From positions 180,105 through 244,104 of the forward strand of contig NZ_JAZGLW010000006.1 in the NCBI RefSeq assembly GCF_036409155.1: 64,000 nucleotides of DNA. Reading direction: 5' to 3'. Source of the stretch: Mycobacterium sp. 050128. GTDB lineage: Bacteria; Actinomycetota; Actinomycetes; Mycobacteriales; Mycobacteriaceae. Positions 1 through 7,525 of this stretch are shown piece after piece. Both the position numbers and the translations under genes were made by a program. Positions within the stretch are counted from its first letter, which is position 1. Each line of letters begins with the position of its first letter. The notes beneath the pieces were generated by a model. The model saw nothing but the letters and a program-made list of their open reading frames with translations. It ran no database searches and was not told the DNA's origin.

Positions 1-417
1 ATAGAGGAACACGCCCGAGATGCTGGTCCCGATCAGTCCCGTGTAGTGGTGCAGCGTCGACGAATCGTCTGCGACCGGCCCGGCGATCGCCTTGACACCC
101 GTCGCCAGCAGCACCGCCAATACGAACACCACCGTTGAGTGGCCCAGCGAGAAGAAGAATCCGACGGCCAACGGGCGCTGCCCGTCGCTCATCAGCTTGC
201 GGGTGGTGTTGTCGATGGCGGCGATGTGGTCGGCGTCGAACGCGTGCCGCAGGCCCAGGGTGTAGGCCGTCACCCCGACGCCGATGCCAAAGGCCTTGCC
301 GTCCAAGCTGAATTGGGCAGGATCGACGACGTAGACCAGGGTGCCCCAACCCGCCAGGTGCAGCGCGACGATGATGGCCGCCATCACGCCGAGCCGCCGC
401 CACTCCGGCGGGGTCAA
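1..417 (-). CDS. nicT: Nickel/cobalt permease NicT (NiCoT family), 3' end outside window
   Basis: Membrane transporter bringing Ni2+ into the cell, needed for the hydrogenase encoded next door. The minus-strand reading contains the NiCoT signature RHAFDADHIAAIDN, followed by a conserved GFFFSLGHSTVVF segment, and resembles M. tuberculosis NicT (Rv2856) closely from memory. Only the N-terminal ~139 residues lie in the window. The start is uncertain. A strong ribosome site (AAGGAG) precedes an ATG at 440, but that frame stops after 8 codons at a TGA. The TGA overlaps a TTG (417) in the permease frame. Either the TTG is a coupled start, or one base has been lost and the true start is 440. A Nur-like box lies ~70-90 bp upstream. 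Confidence 0.9.
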   Translation of the reverse strand, partial: MTPPEWRRLGVMAAIIVALHLAGWGTLVYVVDPAQFSLDGKAFGIGVGVTAYTLGLRHAFDADHIAAIDNTTRKLMSDGQRPLAVGFFFSLGHSTVVFVLAVLLATGVKAIAGPVADDSSTLHHYTGLIGTSISGVFLY

Positions 418-507
418 GGGCGCTCGCCGCCGTCGTCCATGTCTCCGCTCCTTGGGTGTGAGACACGAAAACCAAGTCAAGAAAACGCTAACAACCACCC
501 CGGCCTG

Positions 508-524
508 ATGCAATTGATTTGCAA
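508..524 (-). promoter_or_regulatory. Nur-like nickel operator upstream of nicT
   Basis: The inverted repeat ATGCAA-TTGAT-TTGCAA matches the Streptomyces Nur (Fur-family nickel regulator) consensus tTGCaa-N5-ttGCAa at 11 of 12 arm positions. It lies in the nicT promoter region. Nickel-dependent repression of nicT is inferred; no nur gene is in the window. Confidence 0.5.
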
Positions 525-697
525 TAACGAATGCGGGGAATCCGCCATCGACTGTTAAGCGTTGCCTAAATCGTTGCTGGGCCAGTGCAAGATCGCGCTG
601 GACAGCGACCCATTCGCTTGTAACGTGCCTCGGAGGCCGAGTCCAAAGCAAATATTTGGTGTTCGTCATTGGCCGTGCCACCGCGTAGAGTTGCTGT

Positions 698-1729
698 GTG
701 AGTTCGGATTTGGATACGACAACTTTGGCAGCCGAACACGACTGCCTACTCCTAGATCTCGACGGCACGGTTTATTGTGGGTTGGCCCCAATCGCCGGCG
801 CGGTTGAAACACTGCAAGGCATCGTGATTCGGAAATTGTTCTTGACGAACAACGCTTCGCGGTCGGCAGCCGAAGTGGTAAACCATATGGGTGAGTTGGG
901 CTTCGCGATTGACCCGAGCGATGTTGTCACCAGCGCACATACCGCTGCTCGCTTGATCGCAGACATGCTACCTTGCGGCTCCAGGGTTTTGGTGATTGGC
1001 ACTGAAGCACTCGCCGCTGAGGTGGCTGATGTCGGACTGACCCCCGTGCGGTCGTGGGAGGATGCGCCCCTCGCCGTGGTGCAGGGGCATTCACCGCGTA
1101 CGGACTGGGCTGCGCTGGCCGAGGGTGCCCTGGCCATCCGGGCGGGTGCGCTGTGGGTTGCGTGCAATATTGATGTGACTTTTCCCACCGAACGCGGCCT
1201 GGTGCCGGGCAATGGCGCCATGGTCGACGCGCTGCGCGCCGCCACCGGGGCCCAACCGCTCGTTGTCGGAAAACCGCAGCCACATATGGTGCGAGATGGC
1301 CTCGGGCGCGGGCGTTTCGAATCGCCGCTAGTCGTCGGTGACCGCCTCGACACCGATATCGCCGGCGCGGCAGCTGCGGGTTTGCCCAGCTTGCTCGTGT
1401 TGAGCGGCGTCACTACCGCAGCCGATGTCGTCCGTGCCGAATCTGAGTGCCGACCAACGTATATCGCGGAGGACCTGTGTGCACTTGCCACGACAGGTGC
1501 CGCCCTGCGTGTCGGCCCCCAACCCGGTTGGCATACCGAAATCGGCCGTGATGCCGTGACTATCACTTCGGCGACTCGGGACAGTGAAGATCCCGGATTG
1601 TCGGTGGTCCGCGCGGCCGCGCACGCGGCCTGGTGCGCCGAATTCGCTTGTGGGTCACCCGTTTTGCGCGCAGGTGATGAGCGCGCCCGCCGCGCACTTG
1701 ACGCGTGGTGTCTATTGGATCGCACATAG
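698..1729 (+). CDS. HAD-IIA (NagD-like) sugar/glycerol phosphatase, possible phosphoglycolate phosphatase
   Basis: A 343-residue HAD phosphatase. Motif I is DLDGTVYCG near residues 20-28, and FLTNNASRS near 50 is typical of the NagD/IIA class. The Lys of motif III is in VVGKPQPH, and motif IV is VVGDRLDTDIAGA. The ~80-residue C-terminal tail matches the layout of M. tuberculosis Rv1692, a D-glycerol-3-phosphate phosphatase. IIA enzymes also include 2-phosphoglycolate phosphatases, and RubisCO makes 2-phosphoglycolate, so a photorespiratory salvage role is possible but not proven. The start is GTG at 698. It is a lone plus-strand gene, convergent with the hydrogenase operon and 4 bp from its last gene. 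Confidence 0.85.
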   Translation: MSSDLDTTTLAAEHDCLLLDLDGTVYCGLAPIAGAVETLQGIVIRKLFLTNNASRSAAEVVNHMGELGFAIDPSDVVTSAHTAARLIADMLPCGSRVLVIGTEALAAEVADVGLTPVRSWEDAPLAVVQGHSPRTDWAALAEGALAIRAGALWVACNIDVTFPTERGLVPGNGAMVDALRAATGAQPLVVGKPQPHMVRDGLGRGRFESPLVVGDRLDTDIAGAAAAGLPSLLVLSGVTTAADVVRAESECRPTYIAEDLCALATTGAALRVGPQPGWHTEIGRDAVTITSATRDSEDPGLSVVRAAAHAAWCAEFACGSPVLRAGDERARRALDAWCLLDRT

Positions 1730-1733
1730 CAGA

Positions 1734-2573
1734 TCACTCTGTCGGCAATCGGGCCGCTAGGGCGGGATCGATCCGAGCTCGCGCACGTACGGATGCACAC
1801 GAGGCCTGCACGATCATTGGCGCATCGGAATCGCTGCCTTTCGGTATCTGAATCGCTGCGCTGTCGGGGTTCTCCCGGTGCGCCATCAGCCAGTCGTAGA
1901 GCAGCCAATCTAGCGCGCATGCCACCGTATTGGGGTCCGCTTCGTCGGTTGCCACGCCTGTGACGCAGGCTTCGAGTGCCTCGCGATGCTCGCGTCTGGC
2001 GGCGTCCTTGTTCACCCCCGAGCTGTCGAACAGCATCATTGACAGCGTCAGCGGATACCGTTGGCCGGACTCCGATTTGAGGATCCAGCGGCCGCCCCTC
2101 CAGGGTTGCTCCGGGTCGACCAGAACCATCTGCCCGAATCCACTGGTTACTCCCAGCGAGGGCTCGTCGAGCTCACCGTCGAACGGGGCCGGCCCTAAGA
2201 GGCCGACAGCGAAGCGAGCGCGTATCGAGAGCAGGGCCGCAGTGCCAATAATCTTGCCAGCCCGCGTATCCGGGACGATCCCGGTGACTTCTGCGGCCGA
2301 CGCGTAATCCCGCATCAGCAGATCCAAACTCCGGTGCAGAAATACCAAGTGGGAACGTTCATCTGCGTCGGGGCGCCTGCCCCCACCAAGTAGTTCTCCG
2401 AATCGGCCCGCCGCAATGATCAATGCGTCGTCGAGGGCCTCGAGATGAGTCGCCATCAAACGGTCGGCCTCGTCATCTCCCATGACGAGGTCCGGCAGGG
2501 TCGTGGGTGCACCATCTGAGGTGTTCCAGTAGAACCCGATCTGCCCCTCGGACTGGATGATTCGTGGCCTCAT
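1734..2573 (-). CDS. Conserved hydrogenase-cluster protein, unknown function (last gene of operon)
   Basis: A 279-residue soluble protein that I do not recognise. No signal peptide or membrane segment is visible. The ATG at 2573 overlaps the stop of the upstream gene (ATGA), so the two are translationally coupled. Position at the end of the huc/hyp operon suggests a role in hydrogenase assembly or partitioning. The sequence has an acidic, helix-rich middle (around DEADRLMATHLEALDDALI) and a central GFGQMVLVDPEQPWRGGRW stretch. Base composition matches its neighbours. Confidence 0.75.
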   Translation of the reverse strand: MRPRIIQSEGQIGFYWNTSDGAPTTLPDLVMGDDEADRLMATHLEALDDALIIAAGRFGELLGGGRRPDADERSHLVFLHRSLDLLMRDYASAAEVTGIVPDTRAGKIIGTAALLSIRARFAVGLLGPAPFDGELDEPSLGVTSGFGQMVLVDPEQPWRGGRWILKSESGQRYPLTLSMMLFDSSGVNKDAARREHREALEACVTGVATDEADPNTVACALDWLLYDWLMAHRENPDSAAIQIPKGSDSDAPMIVQASCASVRARARIDPALAARLPTE

Positions 2574-3319
2574 GGCATGTTCGCCTTGAGCCGGCGATTG
2601 GTGGCTGCCAACTGCCGGTCGGTGCTGTCCTTGAGCCTGGCCACCTGTTCGGGCCTGAGGCGATCGCACACCCGTCCCCAGTGCGTGGCGACGATGGCAC
2701 CTCGCGTCAGCGGGCCTTGTCGTGCCTCTTCTGCGTCAACGCCGACTTGGTGGACTTCGGGTGCTGATAACGACAAGGAGGTTCCTGTCCAAACGAGTCG
2801 CCGCGACTCGACCAGCGCAGTCGCTCCAACGCTCGACAATACTGTGGCCCAGGTTATTCGGCAGTTATCGAGCACGGCCAGTGGATGTTGTTCTGGGCCT
2901 TTGCCGAGCAACCGCGACCACGGATAGACGCCGAACACGTGAAAGCTGTGATTCGGTGCAGCTTCACCGGCGAGATCCTCGGTGAGGTGGGCCCAGTAGT
3001 GACCGGCCCGGGGACCGAGAATCGCCAGTAGTTCCCTGGTGAACGTCGGCGGATGCAGTTCGGCGCAGACTCCGCCTCCCAGCCAATAGGAATCAACGAG
3101 GCGGTAGTCGAGAGGATCCGGGATTCCTGTCATCCGCGACATCACTTGGAGGTAGGGCCATGCCCCGGTGAATTGCCTTGCCGCCTTGCCAATCTCGTCC
3201 CGCGTACCGCCGCGGAGCCCGGGCGAGTTCGGTGGCCCGCAGTAGCCGAGCTGGTTGGGGGCATAGGCGTAGCGCGCGAACATTGCTGCACCGCAGGGGG
3301 TGATGTCCCCCCCGGTCAT
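2570..3319 (-). CDS. Conserved hydrogenase-cluster protein, unknown (DUF6390-like?)
   Basis: A 249-residue protein beginning MTGGDITPCGAAMFARYAY; the ATG at 3319 overlaps the hypD stop by 4 nt. Conserved-looking blocks are YAPNQLGYCGP near residue 20, PYLQVMSRMTGI near 55, DSYWLGGG near 75 and FHVFGVYPWSRLLG near 125. The YCGP and WLGGG motifs recall an actinobacterial family seen beside hyp genes, perhaps DUF6390, but this is from memory and untested. Function is unknown. Tight coupling to hypD suggests a maturation role. Confidence 0.75.
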   Translation of the reverse strand: MTGGDITPCGAAMFARYAYAPNQLGYCGPPNSPGLRGGTRDEIGKAARQFTGAWPYLQVMSRMTGIPDPLDYRLVDSYWLGGGVCAELHPPTFTRELLAILGPRAGHYWAHLTEDLAGEAAPNHSFHVFGVYPWSRLLGKGPEQHPLAVLDNCRITWATVLSSVGATALVESRRLVWTGTSLSLSAPEVHQVGVDAEEARQGPLTRGAIVATHWGRVCDRLRPEQVARLKDSTDRQLAATNRRLKANMP

Positions 3320-4461
3320 GTCCGCGTGCCCTGCCCGATCAGCGTAGCTGCGTCGCGATGCAGCCTGCCGAAGTTGTAGTAGGCGGCGCACGCGCCCTCA
3401 GGGGAGACCATGCAGGTGCCGATCGGGGTTTCGGGTGTGCATGCCGTCCCGAATACTTTGCACTCCCACGGCTTGAGGACACCTTTGAGGACCTCGCCGC
3501 ACTGGCAGGCTTTCGGATCGGCCACCCGTACCCCGGGCAGCGCGAATCGCTGCTCTGAATCGAACTCCGCGAAATCGTCGTGTAGCCGCAACGCACTCTG
3601 CGAGATGAACCCGAGTCCCCGCCACTCGAAGTGCGGCCTGAGAGCGAAGACTTCACCCATTAGCGCCAGTGCCGCAGGGTTGCCGTTTTCGTGAACTACG
3701 CGCTTGTACTGGTTCTCGACTTCGCAGCGGCCCTCGCGGATCTGGCGCAGCAGCATCGCGACCGACGCCAAGATGTCTAGCGGCTCGAATCCGGCTACCA
3801 CCAACGGTTTTCGATAGACCTCGGGCACGAACCGATAAGGCCGGTTGCCGACCACGGTCGACACGTGCCCGGGGCCGATGAATCCGGACAGCCGCAGATC
3901 AGGCGACTCCAAGATCGCCTTTATCGGCGGCACGATCGTGACGTGGTTGCAGAACACGGTTAAGTTGTTGATCCCGAGCTCTCGTGCGCGCACGAGAGTG
4001 ACCGCGGTCGACGGGGCAGTCGTTTCAAACCCAATTGCGAAGAAGACGATCTGCTTGTCAGGGTTTTCCACTGCGATCTTCAGCGCGTCCAGTGGCGAGT
4101 AGACGAACCGCACGTCGGCGCCGCCGGCCTTGGCGTCGAGAAGACTGCCATTCGAGCCAGGAACCCGCATCATGTCCCCGAAGCAGGTGAAGATCACATG
4201 TGGCTGGCGCGCCAGCCACATCGCGTCATCGATGCGGCCCATCGGGATCACACACACCGGACAACCTGGGCCATGTACTAGTTCGACGTTGTCCGGTAGC
4301 AGGTGTTCGATGCCATGCCGATAGATCGTGTGGGTGTGCCCTCCACACACCTCCATGAACTTGAAAGATTCGTCCCCGCCACCGGAATTGGCCAGTGTGC
4401 CAATGGCTGTTAACAGTTTTCGGGCGGCCGCAGGATCACGGAATTCGTCTACAAATCGCAT
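3316..4461 (-). CDS. hypD: Hydrogenase maturation protein HypD
   Basis: A 381-residue iron-sulfur scaffold that, with HypC, carries the Fe(CN)2CO group for the [NiFe] site. It shows the family signatures CGGHTHTIYR, HGPGCPVCV, FAIGFETTAPS and GPGHVSTVVG. The C-terminal cysteine set for the [4Fe-4S] cluster is present (CQCGEVLKG, then CKVFGTACTPETPIGTCMVS). Length is normal. MRFVDEFRD at 4461 is the expected HypD beginning; the open frame extends further upstream, but that part is not HypD-like. It lies 13 bp after hypC. Confidence 0.97.
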   Translation of the reverse strand: MRFVDEFRDPAAARKLLTAIGTLANSGGGDESFKFMEVCGGHTHTIYRHGIEHLLPDNVELVHGPGCPVCVIPMGRIDDAMWLARQPHVIFTCFGDMMRVPGSNGSLLDAKAGGADVRFVYSPLDALKIAVENPDKQIVFFAIGFETTAPSTAVTLVRARELGINNLTVFCNHVTIVPPIKAILESPDLRLSGFIGPGHVSTVVGNRPYRFVPEVYRKPLVVAGFEPLDILASVAMLLRQIREGRCEVENQYKRVVHENGNPAALALMGEVFALRPHFEWRGLGFISQSALRLHDDFAEFDSEQRFALPGVRVADPKACQCGEVLKGVLKPWECKVFGTACTPETPIGTCMVSPEGACAAYYNFGRLHRDAATLIGQGTRT

Positions 4462-4474
4462 TGTCAACTCCAGG

Positions 4475-4747
4475 TCAGACGATCGACGAGTTGTCGAACG
4501 CTTCAATCTCGTCGGAATAGGCTTGGCCTAGATTCTTAACCGCAGCCAGGGTCAGCAACGCCTCGGTTTCGTCAATTTTGGCCATCGCAAAGCCAACGTG
4601 CACTAGCACCCAGTCTTCTGGTTCGGGCATGTCGTCCTCGAGCAGGCGCACGCTGATGATTCTGCGCACACCGCTGACCTCCACTTTGGCCAGACAGTTT
4701 GCAGCGTCGGTGATTTCGATGATCTGTCCGGGAATTCCTAGGCACAT
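4475..4747 (-). CDS. hypC: Hydrogenase maturation chaperone HypC (copy 1)
   Basis: A 90-residue chaperone starting MCLGIPGQIIEI. The essential Cys2 and the MCLGIPG motif are intact. It works with HypD in building and delivering the Fe(CN)2CO unit and holds the immature large subunit. It lies between hypE and hypD with 12-13 bp gaps. A second complete HypC is encoded at 7274-7525 and a third HypC-like domain in the fusion at 6567-7277. Confidence 0.95.
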   Translation of the reverse strand: MCLGIPGQIIEITDAANCLAKVEVSGVRRIISVRLLEDDMPEPEDWVLVHVGFAMAKIDETEALLTLAAVKNLGQAYSDEIEAFDNSSIV

Positions 4748-4759
4748 GATCCAATCCTC

Positions 4760-5872
4760 TCAGCAGATTCGGGGCAGTGGGTCGCCGACGAGCATGTCCA
4801 CAATGCGGGTGCCCCCGAACCCAGTACGCAGCACGACGGTCTCCGGCGGTTCGGCGACGATCTCGCCGACTTCAGCCGCCTGGGCCCCTAGTGGATGCGA
4901 CCGCAGCGCAGCCAGCCCGGCCTCGGCCTCGCCCGAAGCGACAACGGCAATGAACTTCCCCTCATTGGCGACATAAAGCGGATCGATGCCAAGCAGCTCG
5001 CAAGCACCCGCCACGTTGGAACGCACCGGCAGCCGACTTTCCTCCAGCACCACCGCAAGCCCGCACGCCTGGGCCAGTTCGTTGCACACCGTGCCCACCC
5101 CGCCGCGGGTCGCGTCGCGCAGCCAACGTGTTGACGGCGCCGCTTGCAACAGGAGTTCCACCAATGGGCTCAGGCAGGTGGTGTCGGAGTGGATATCGGC
5201 CTCAATCGCCAGATCACCGCGGGCCAGCATCACCGCCATACCGTGATCACCGATCGTGCCCGAGGTAAGCAGCTTGTCACCGGGCTGTACCCGTTGCGCG
5301 GACAGCTCCCGGCCGGGTGGGACGACGCCCGCTCCGGCCGTCGTGATGAACAGGCCGTCGGCCGCCCCCCTCGGGACGACTTTGGTGTCCCCGGTGACAA
5401 TCTGGACACCGCCAGCCAGCGCAGCGGCTGCCATGTCTGCGACGATGCTGCGGAGCTCGTCTACTGCAAAGCCTTCTTCGAGAATGAATGCCGCCGTAAT
5501 CCACGACGGCACCGCGCCGGCCATCGCAAGATCGTTCAAGGTGCCGTTGACGGCGAGATCTCCGATTGATCCACCCGGGAAGCGAAGCGGTTGTACGACA
5601 AAAGAATCGGTAGACATCGCGATGCGCTGCCCATCAGGCAATGCGATCACCGCCCCATCGCCGAGCGACTCCAGATGCGGATTGCGGAACGCTTCGACGA
5701 AGACAGCGTCCACCAACGCAGCCGACGCCTTGCCCCCCGCACCGTGCGCCAATGTCACATAGTCGTCGCGCAACCGAGGTCGCCGTTTGCGAAACGCCTC
5801 AATCCGTTCGATCACCTCACCCTCAGCAAAGGAAGGCCCGGACGCCAAGTATTCGGTGACGTGCTCTCTCAT
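4760..5872 (-). CDS. hypE: Hydrogenase maturation protein HypE
   Basis: A ~370-residue PurM/AIR-synthase-like enzyme that dehydrates the carbamoyl group received from HypF to a thiocyanate on its C-terminal cysteine. The chain ends PRIC, so the terminal Cys is present. N-terminal HGAGGKA and the central STDSFVVQPLRFPGG and ATRGGVGTVCNE segments are typical. I chose ATG 5872 (AAGGAG lies just upstream); a TTG at 5875 is also possible. It directly follows the SIS gene. Confidence 0.97.
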   Translation of the reverse strand: MREHVTEYLASGPSFAEGEVIERIEAFRKRRPRLRDDYVTLAHGAGGKASAALVDAVFVEAFRNPHLESLGDGAVIALPDGQRIAMSTDSFVVQPLRFPGGSIGDLAVNGTLNDLAMAGAVPSWITAAFILEEGFAVDELRSIVADMAAAALAGGVQIVTGDTKVVPRGAADGLFITTAGAGVVPPGRELSAQRVQPGDKLLTSGTIGDHGMAVMLARGDLAIEADIHSDTTCLSPLVELLLQAAPSTRWLRDATRGGVGTVCNELAQACGLAVVLEESRLPVRSNVAGACELLGIDPLYVANEGKFIAVVASGEAEAGLAALRSHPLGAQAAEVGEIVAEPPETVVLRTGFGGTRIVDMLVGDPLPRIC

Positions 5873-5880
5873 CAAACTCC

Positions 5881-6561
5881 TTAGCTTTCAGCGCAAGCGC
5901 TCAGCCGACGCATTTCCGCTTGAACCGTGGCCCACAGCCGGTGGCCCAACGCGGCTTGTGATTCCTGGATTCGGTGCACACTCTGGGAGCGAACGGCGAA
6001 GCATACGTCGACGCACGTGTTGTTCGCGAAGGCGCCTCCGTCGTATCCGGTAAACCCGACCGTGTAGAGGCCCCGGCGATGGGCTTCCTGCATCGCCAGC
6101 AGCAGATCCGCCGAGTTACCGCTGGTCGACATTGCAATGGCGATGTCGTTGTCCTTCGCCCTGGCGATCAGCTGCCGCACGAACACCAACTCAAACCCGA
6201 CATCGTTGCCGAGCGCAGTCAACACCGCCTGATCAGACGTCAGCGACCACGCCGGCAACGGTTCGGCACTAACCGGTTGGGCGAATAGCGTCGCTAAAAT
6301 GGCTGCGTCGGTGGAGCTTCCACCATTGCCGAAGGTGAAAAGTCGACCTCCCGCGGCGAACCGGCGCGCCATCTCGGCGGCGGCGCTTGCGATGGTGGCG
6401 GCGCAAGCATCGAGCGTGGCGGTGCGAAGCGCGGCGCTATCGACAGCCTTCGCCGCCGCGGACTCTGCCAAATCAGTCAGCAGTGTGGCCGCATCGCTTT
6501 CATCACCGTCGATGAACGGATAGAGGAAATTGGTCGGTTCGGCGACACGATTTTCGTTCAT
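5881..6561 (-). CDS. SIS-domain protein, GmhA-like (sedoheptulose-7-phosphate isomerase family)
   Basis: A ~226-residue SIS sugar-phosphate-binding protein. It has FGNGGSSTDA near residue 75, MSTSGNSADLL near 140 and SVHRIQESQ near 190; these are the substrate-binding loops and helix of GmhA-type isomerases. GmhA-like proteins are known passengers of actinobacterial uptake-hydrogenase operons, where their job is unsettled. A role in sugar-phosphate metabolism is possible because sedoheptulose-7-phosphate is also a Calvin intermediate. The start is ATG 6561, or GTG 6564 just before it. It follows the SIS-HypC fusion. Confidence 0.85.
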   Translation of the reverse strand: MNENRVAEPTNFLYPFIDGDESDAATLLTDLAESAAAKAVDSAALRTATLDACAATIASAAAEMARRFAAGGRLFTFGNGGSSTDAAILATLFAQPVSAEPLPAWSLTSDQAVLTALGNDVGFELVFVRQLIARAKDNDIAIAMSTSGNSADLLLAMQEAHRRGLYTVGFTGYDGGAFANNTCVDVCFAVRSQSVHRIQESQAALGHRLWATVQAEMRRLSACAES

Positions 6562-6566
6562 CACTT

Positions 6567-7277
6567 TTAGTCGTCACTGAGTTTGCTGAGCGCCATACCG
6601 GCGTGGACGAGGACGAGATCACCGGGCTGTAGAGGCCCGGTCAAGTCGGTGGCGATTGTCTCGGTGCCCTTCGCGGTGCGTACCGAAGTCGTCGTGCGGT
6701 CCACGGTGGCGAGGACTTCGCCGGGTCGGCCTTCGTCGCTACAGGTAATGCAGACATCCTCCGTGCAGTCCGGCCACGGAGCCGTCAAGAGGCCCGGATG
6801 TTCGAAGCACACGTGGGTCAACTCCCACAGCAAGTGATACATCAACACGAACTCACCCGTCGCCGGCAGCTGCGGATCGGAATTGTCAAGCCAGAGAATA
6901 TGATCGGCGGCCCCGAACTCGGGCCGCTCGCCGTTGCCGATCCAGATTGTGGTGACGCCCCAGGCACTAGCGCGGCGCATGATCGCACGCACATCGGGGT
7001 CCGCAGCGCCGGCGACGGCAATGATCACGTCGCCGGCGCGGGCCGATACCCGCGTTTGGCTCACCAGGTCATGCCCAGTCAACGCCACGGCTGGCAAGGC
7101 CCGCTTCCCGACGATCACCGGGTGTACGAATTCGACGGCGATGTGCTGGGCATGCGGAGTCAAGGCGGGAGCGATGCACCACATGGTTGCTCCTGCTGAG
7201 AACCGCTGTGCCAGGGCCAAAGAAGCCTTCGCAAGATCCGCCGCTACCTCTGTGGTTAGGGCAGGGCCAGCCGTCAT
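6567..7277 (-). CDS. SIS-like domain fused to a HypC/HupF-like domain
   Basis: A 236-residue two-part protein. Residues ~1-165 resemble a SIS fold related to its neighbour (SARAGDVIIAVAGAADPDVR aligns with the sugar-phosphate loop). Residues ~172-236 form a HypC-like beta-barrel (RPGEVLATV, then GDLVLVHAGMALSKL). The HypC domain is internal, so the usual N-terminal Met-Cys is missing; cysteines in VCITCSDEG may substitute. The start overlaps the hypC stop (ATGA). It may couple hydrogenase maturation to a ligand sensed by the SIS half, which is speculation. Confidence 0.8.
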   Translation of the reverse strand: MTAGPALTTEVAADLAKASLALAQRFSAGATMWCIAPALTPHAQHIAVEFVHPVIVGKRALPAVALTGHDLVSQTRVSARAGDVIIAVAGAADPDVRAIMRRASAWGVTTIWIGNGERPEFGAADHILWLDNSDPQLPATGEFVLMYHLLWELTHVCFEHPGLLTAPWPDCTEDVCITCSDEGRPGEVLATVDRTTTSVRTAKGTETIATDLTGPLQPGDLVLVHAGMALSKLSDD

Positions 7278-7525
7278 GGCAATGCCTCCGTGTCGCCGAA
7301 CACACCGTATTCACGCATCGTCGCGAGCATTAGCTGTGCGGACTGTTCATCGATACGTGTCAGCGCGAAGCCGGCGTGCACGATGGTGTAGTCGTCGACG
7401 GCCAGATCGGGAAGGTAAGCCAGGCATGCTTTCTTGACTTGGTCTCCGTACGCGACCGAGGCAAACCGACCGCCGTCAGCGGCGTCCCAGATTTCGGTGA
7501 TCCGGCCGGGAATCCCTAAACACAT
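7274..7525 (-). CDS. hypC: Hydrogenase maturation chaperone HypC (copy 2)
   Basis: An 83-residue HypC with intact MCLGIPGRITEI start and the conserved YTIVHAGFALTRID block. The ATG at 7525 lies inside the end of hypF (10-nt overlap). The two full HypC copies differ clearly in sequence, so one may serve HypD and the other the large subunit, like the HypC/HybG pair of E. coli. That division is inferred. Confidence 0.93.
   Translation of the reverse strand: MCLGIPGRITEIWDAADGGRFASVAYGDQVKKACLAYLPDLAVDDYTIVHAGFALTRIDEQSAQLMLATMREYGVFGDTEALP

Noticed and set aside
139..558. Open frame on the plus strand opposite nicT
   Set aside because: The minus strand encodes a clear NiCoT permease with its signature motif; the plus frame has no family features.
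772..1920. Long minus-strand open frame opposite the HAD phosphatase gene
   Set aside because: It is Arg/Ser/Pro-rich shadow sequence typical of high-GC antisense frames and conflicts with a motif-complete HAD protein.
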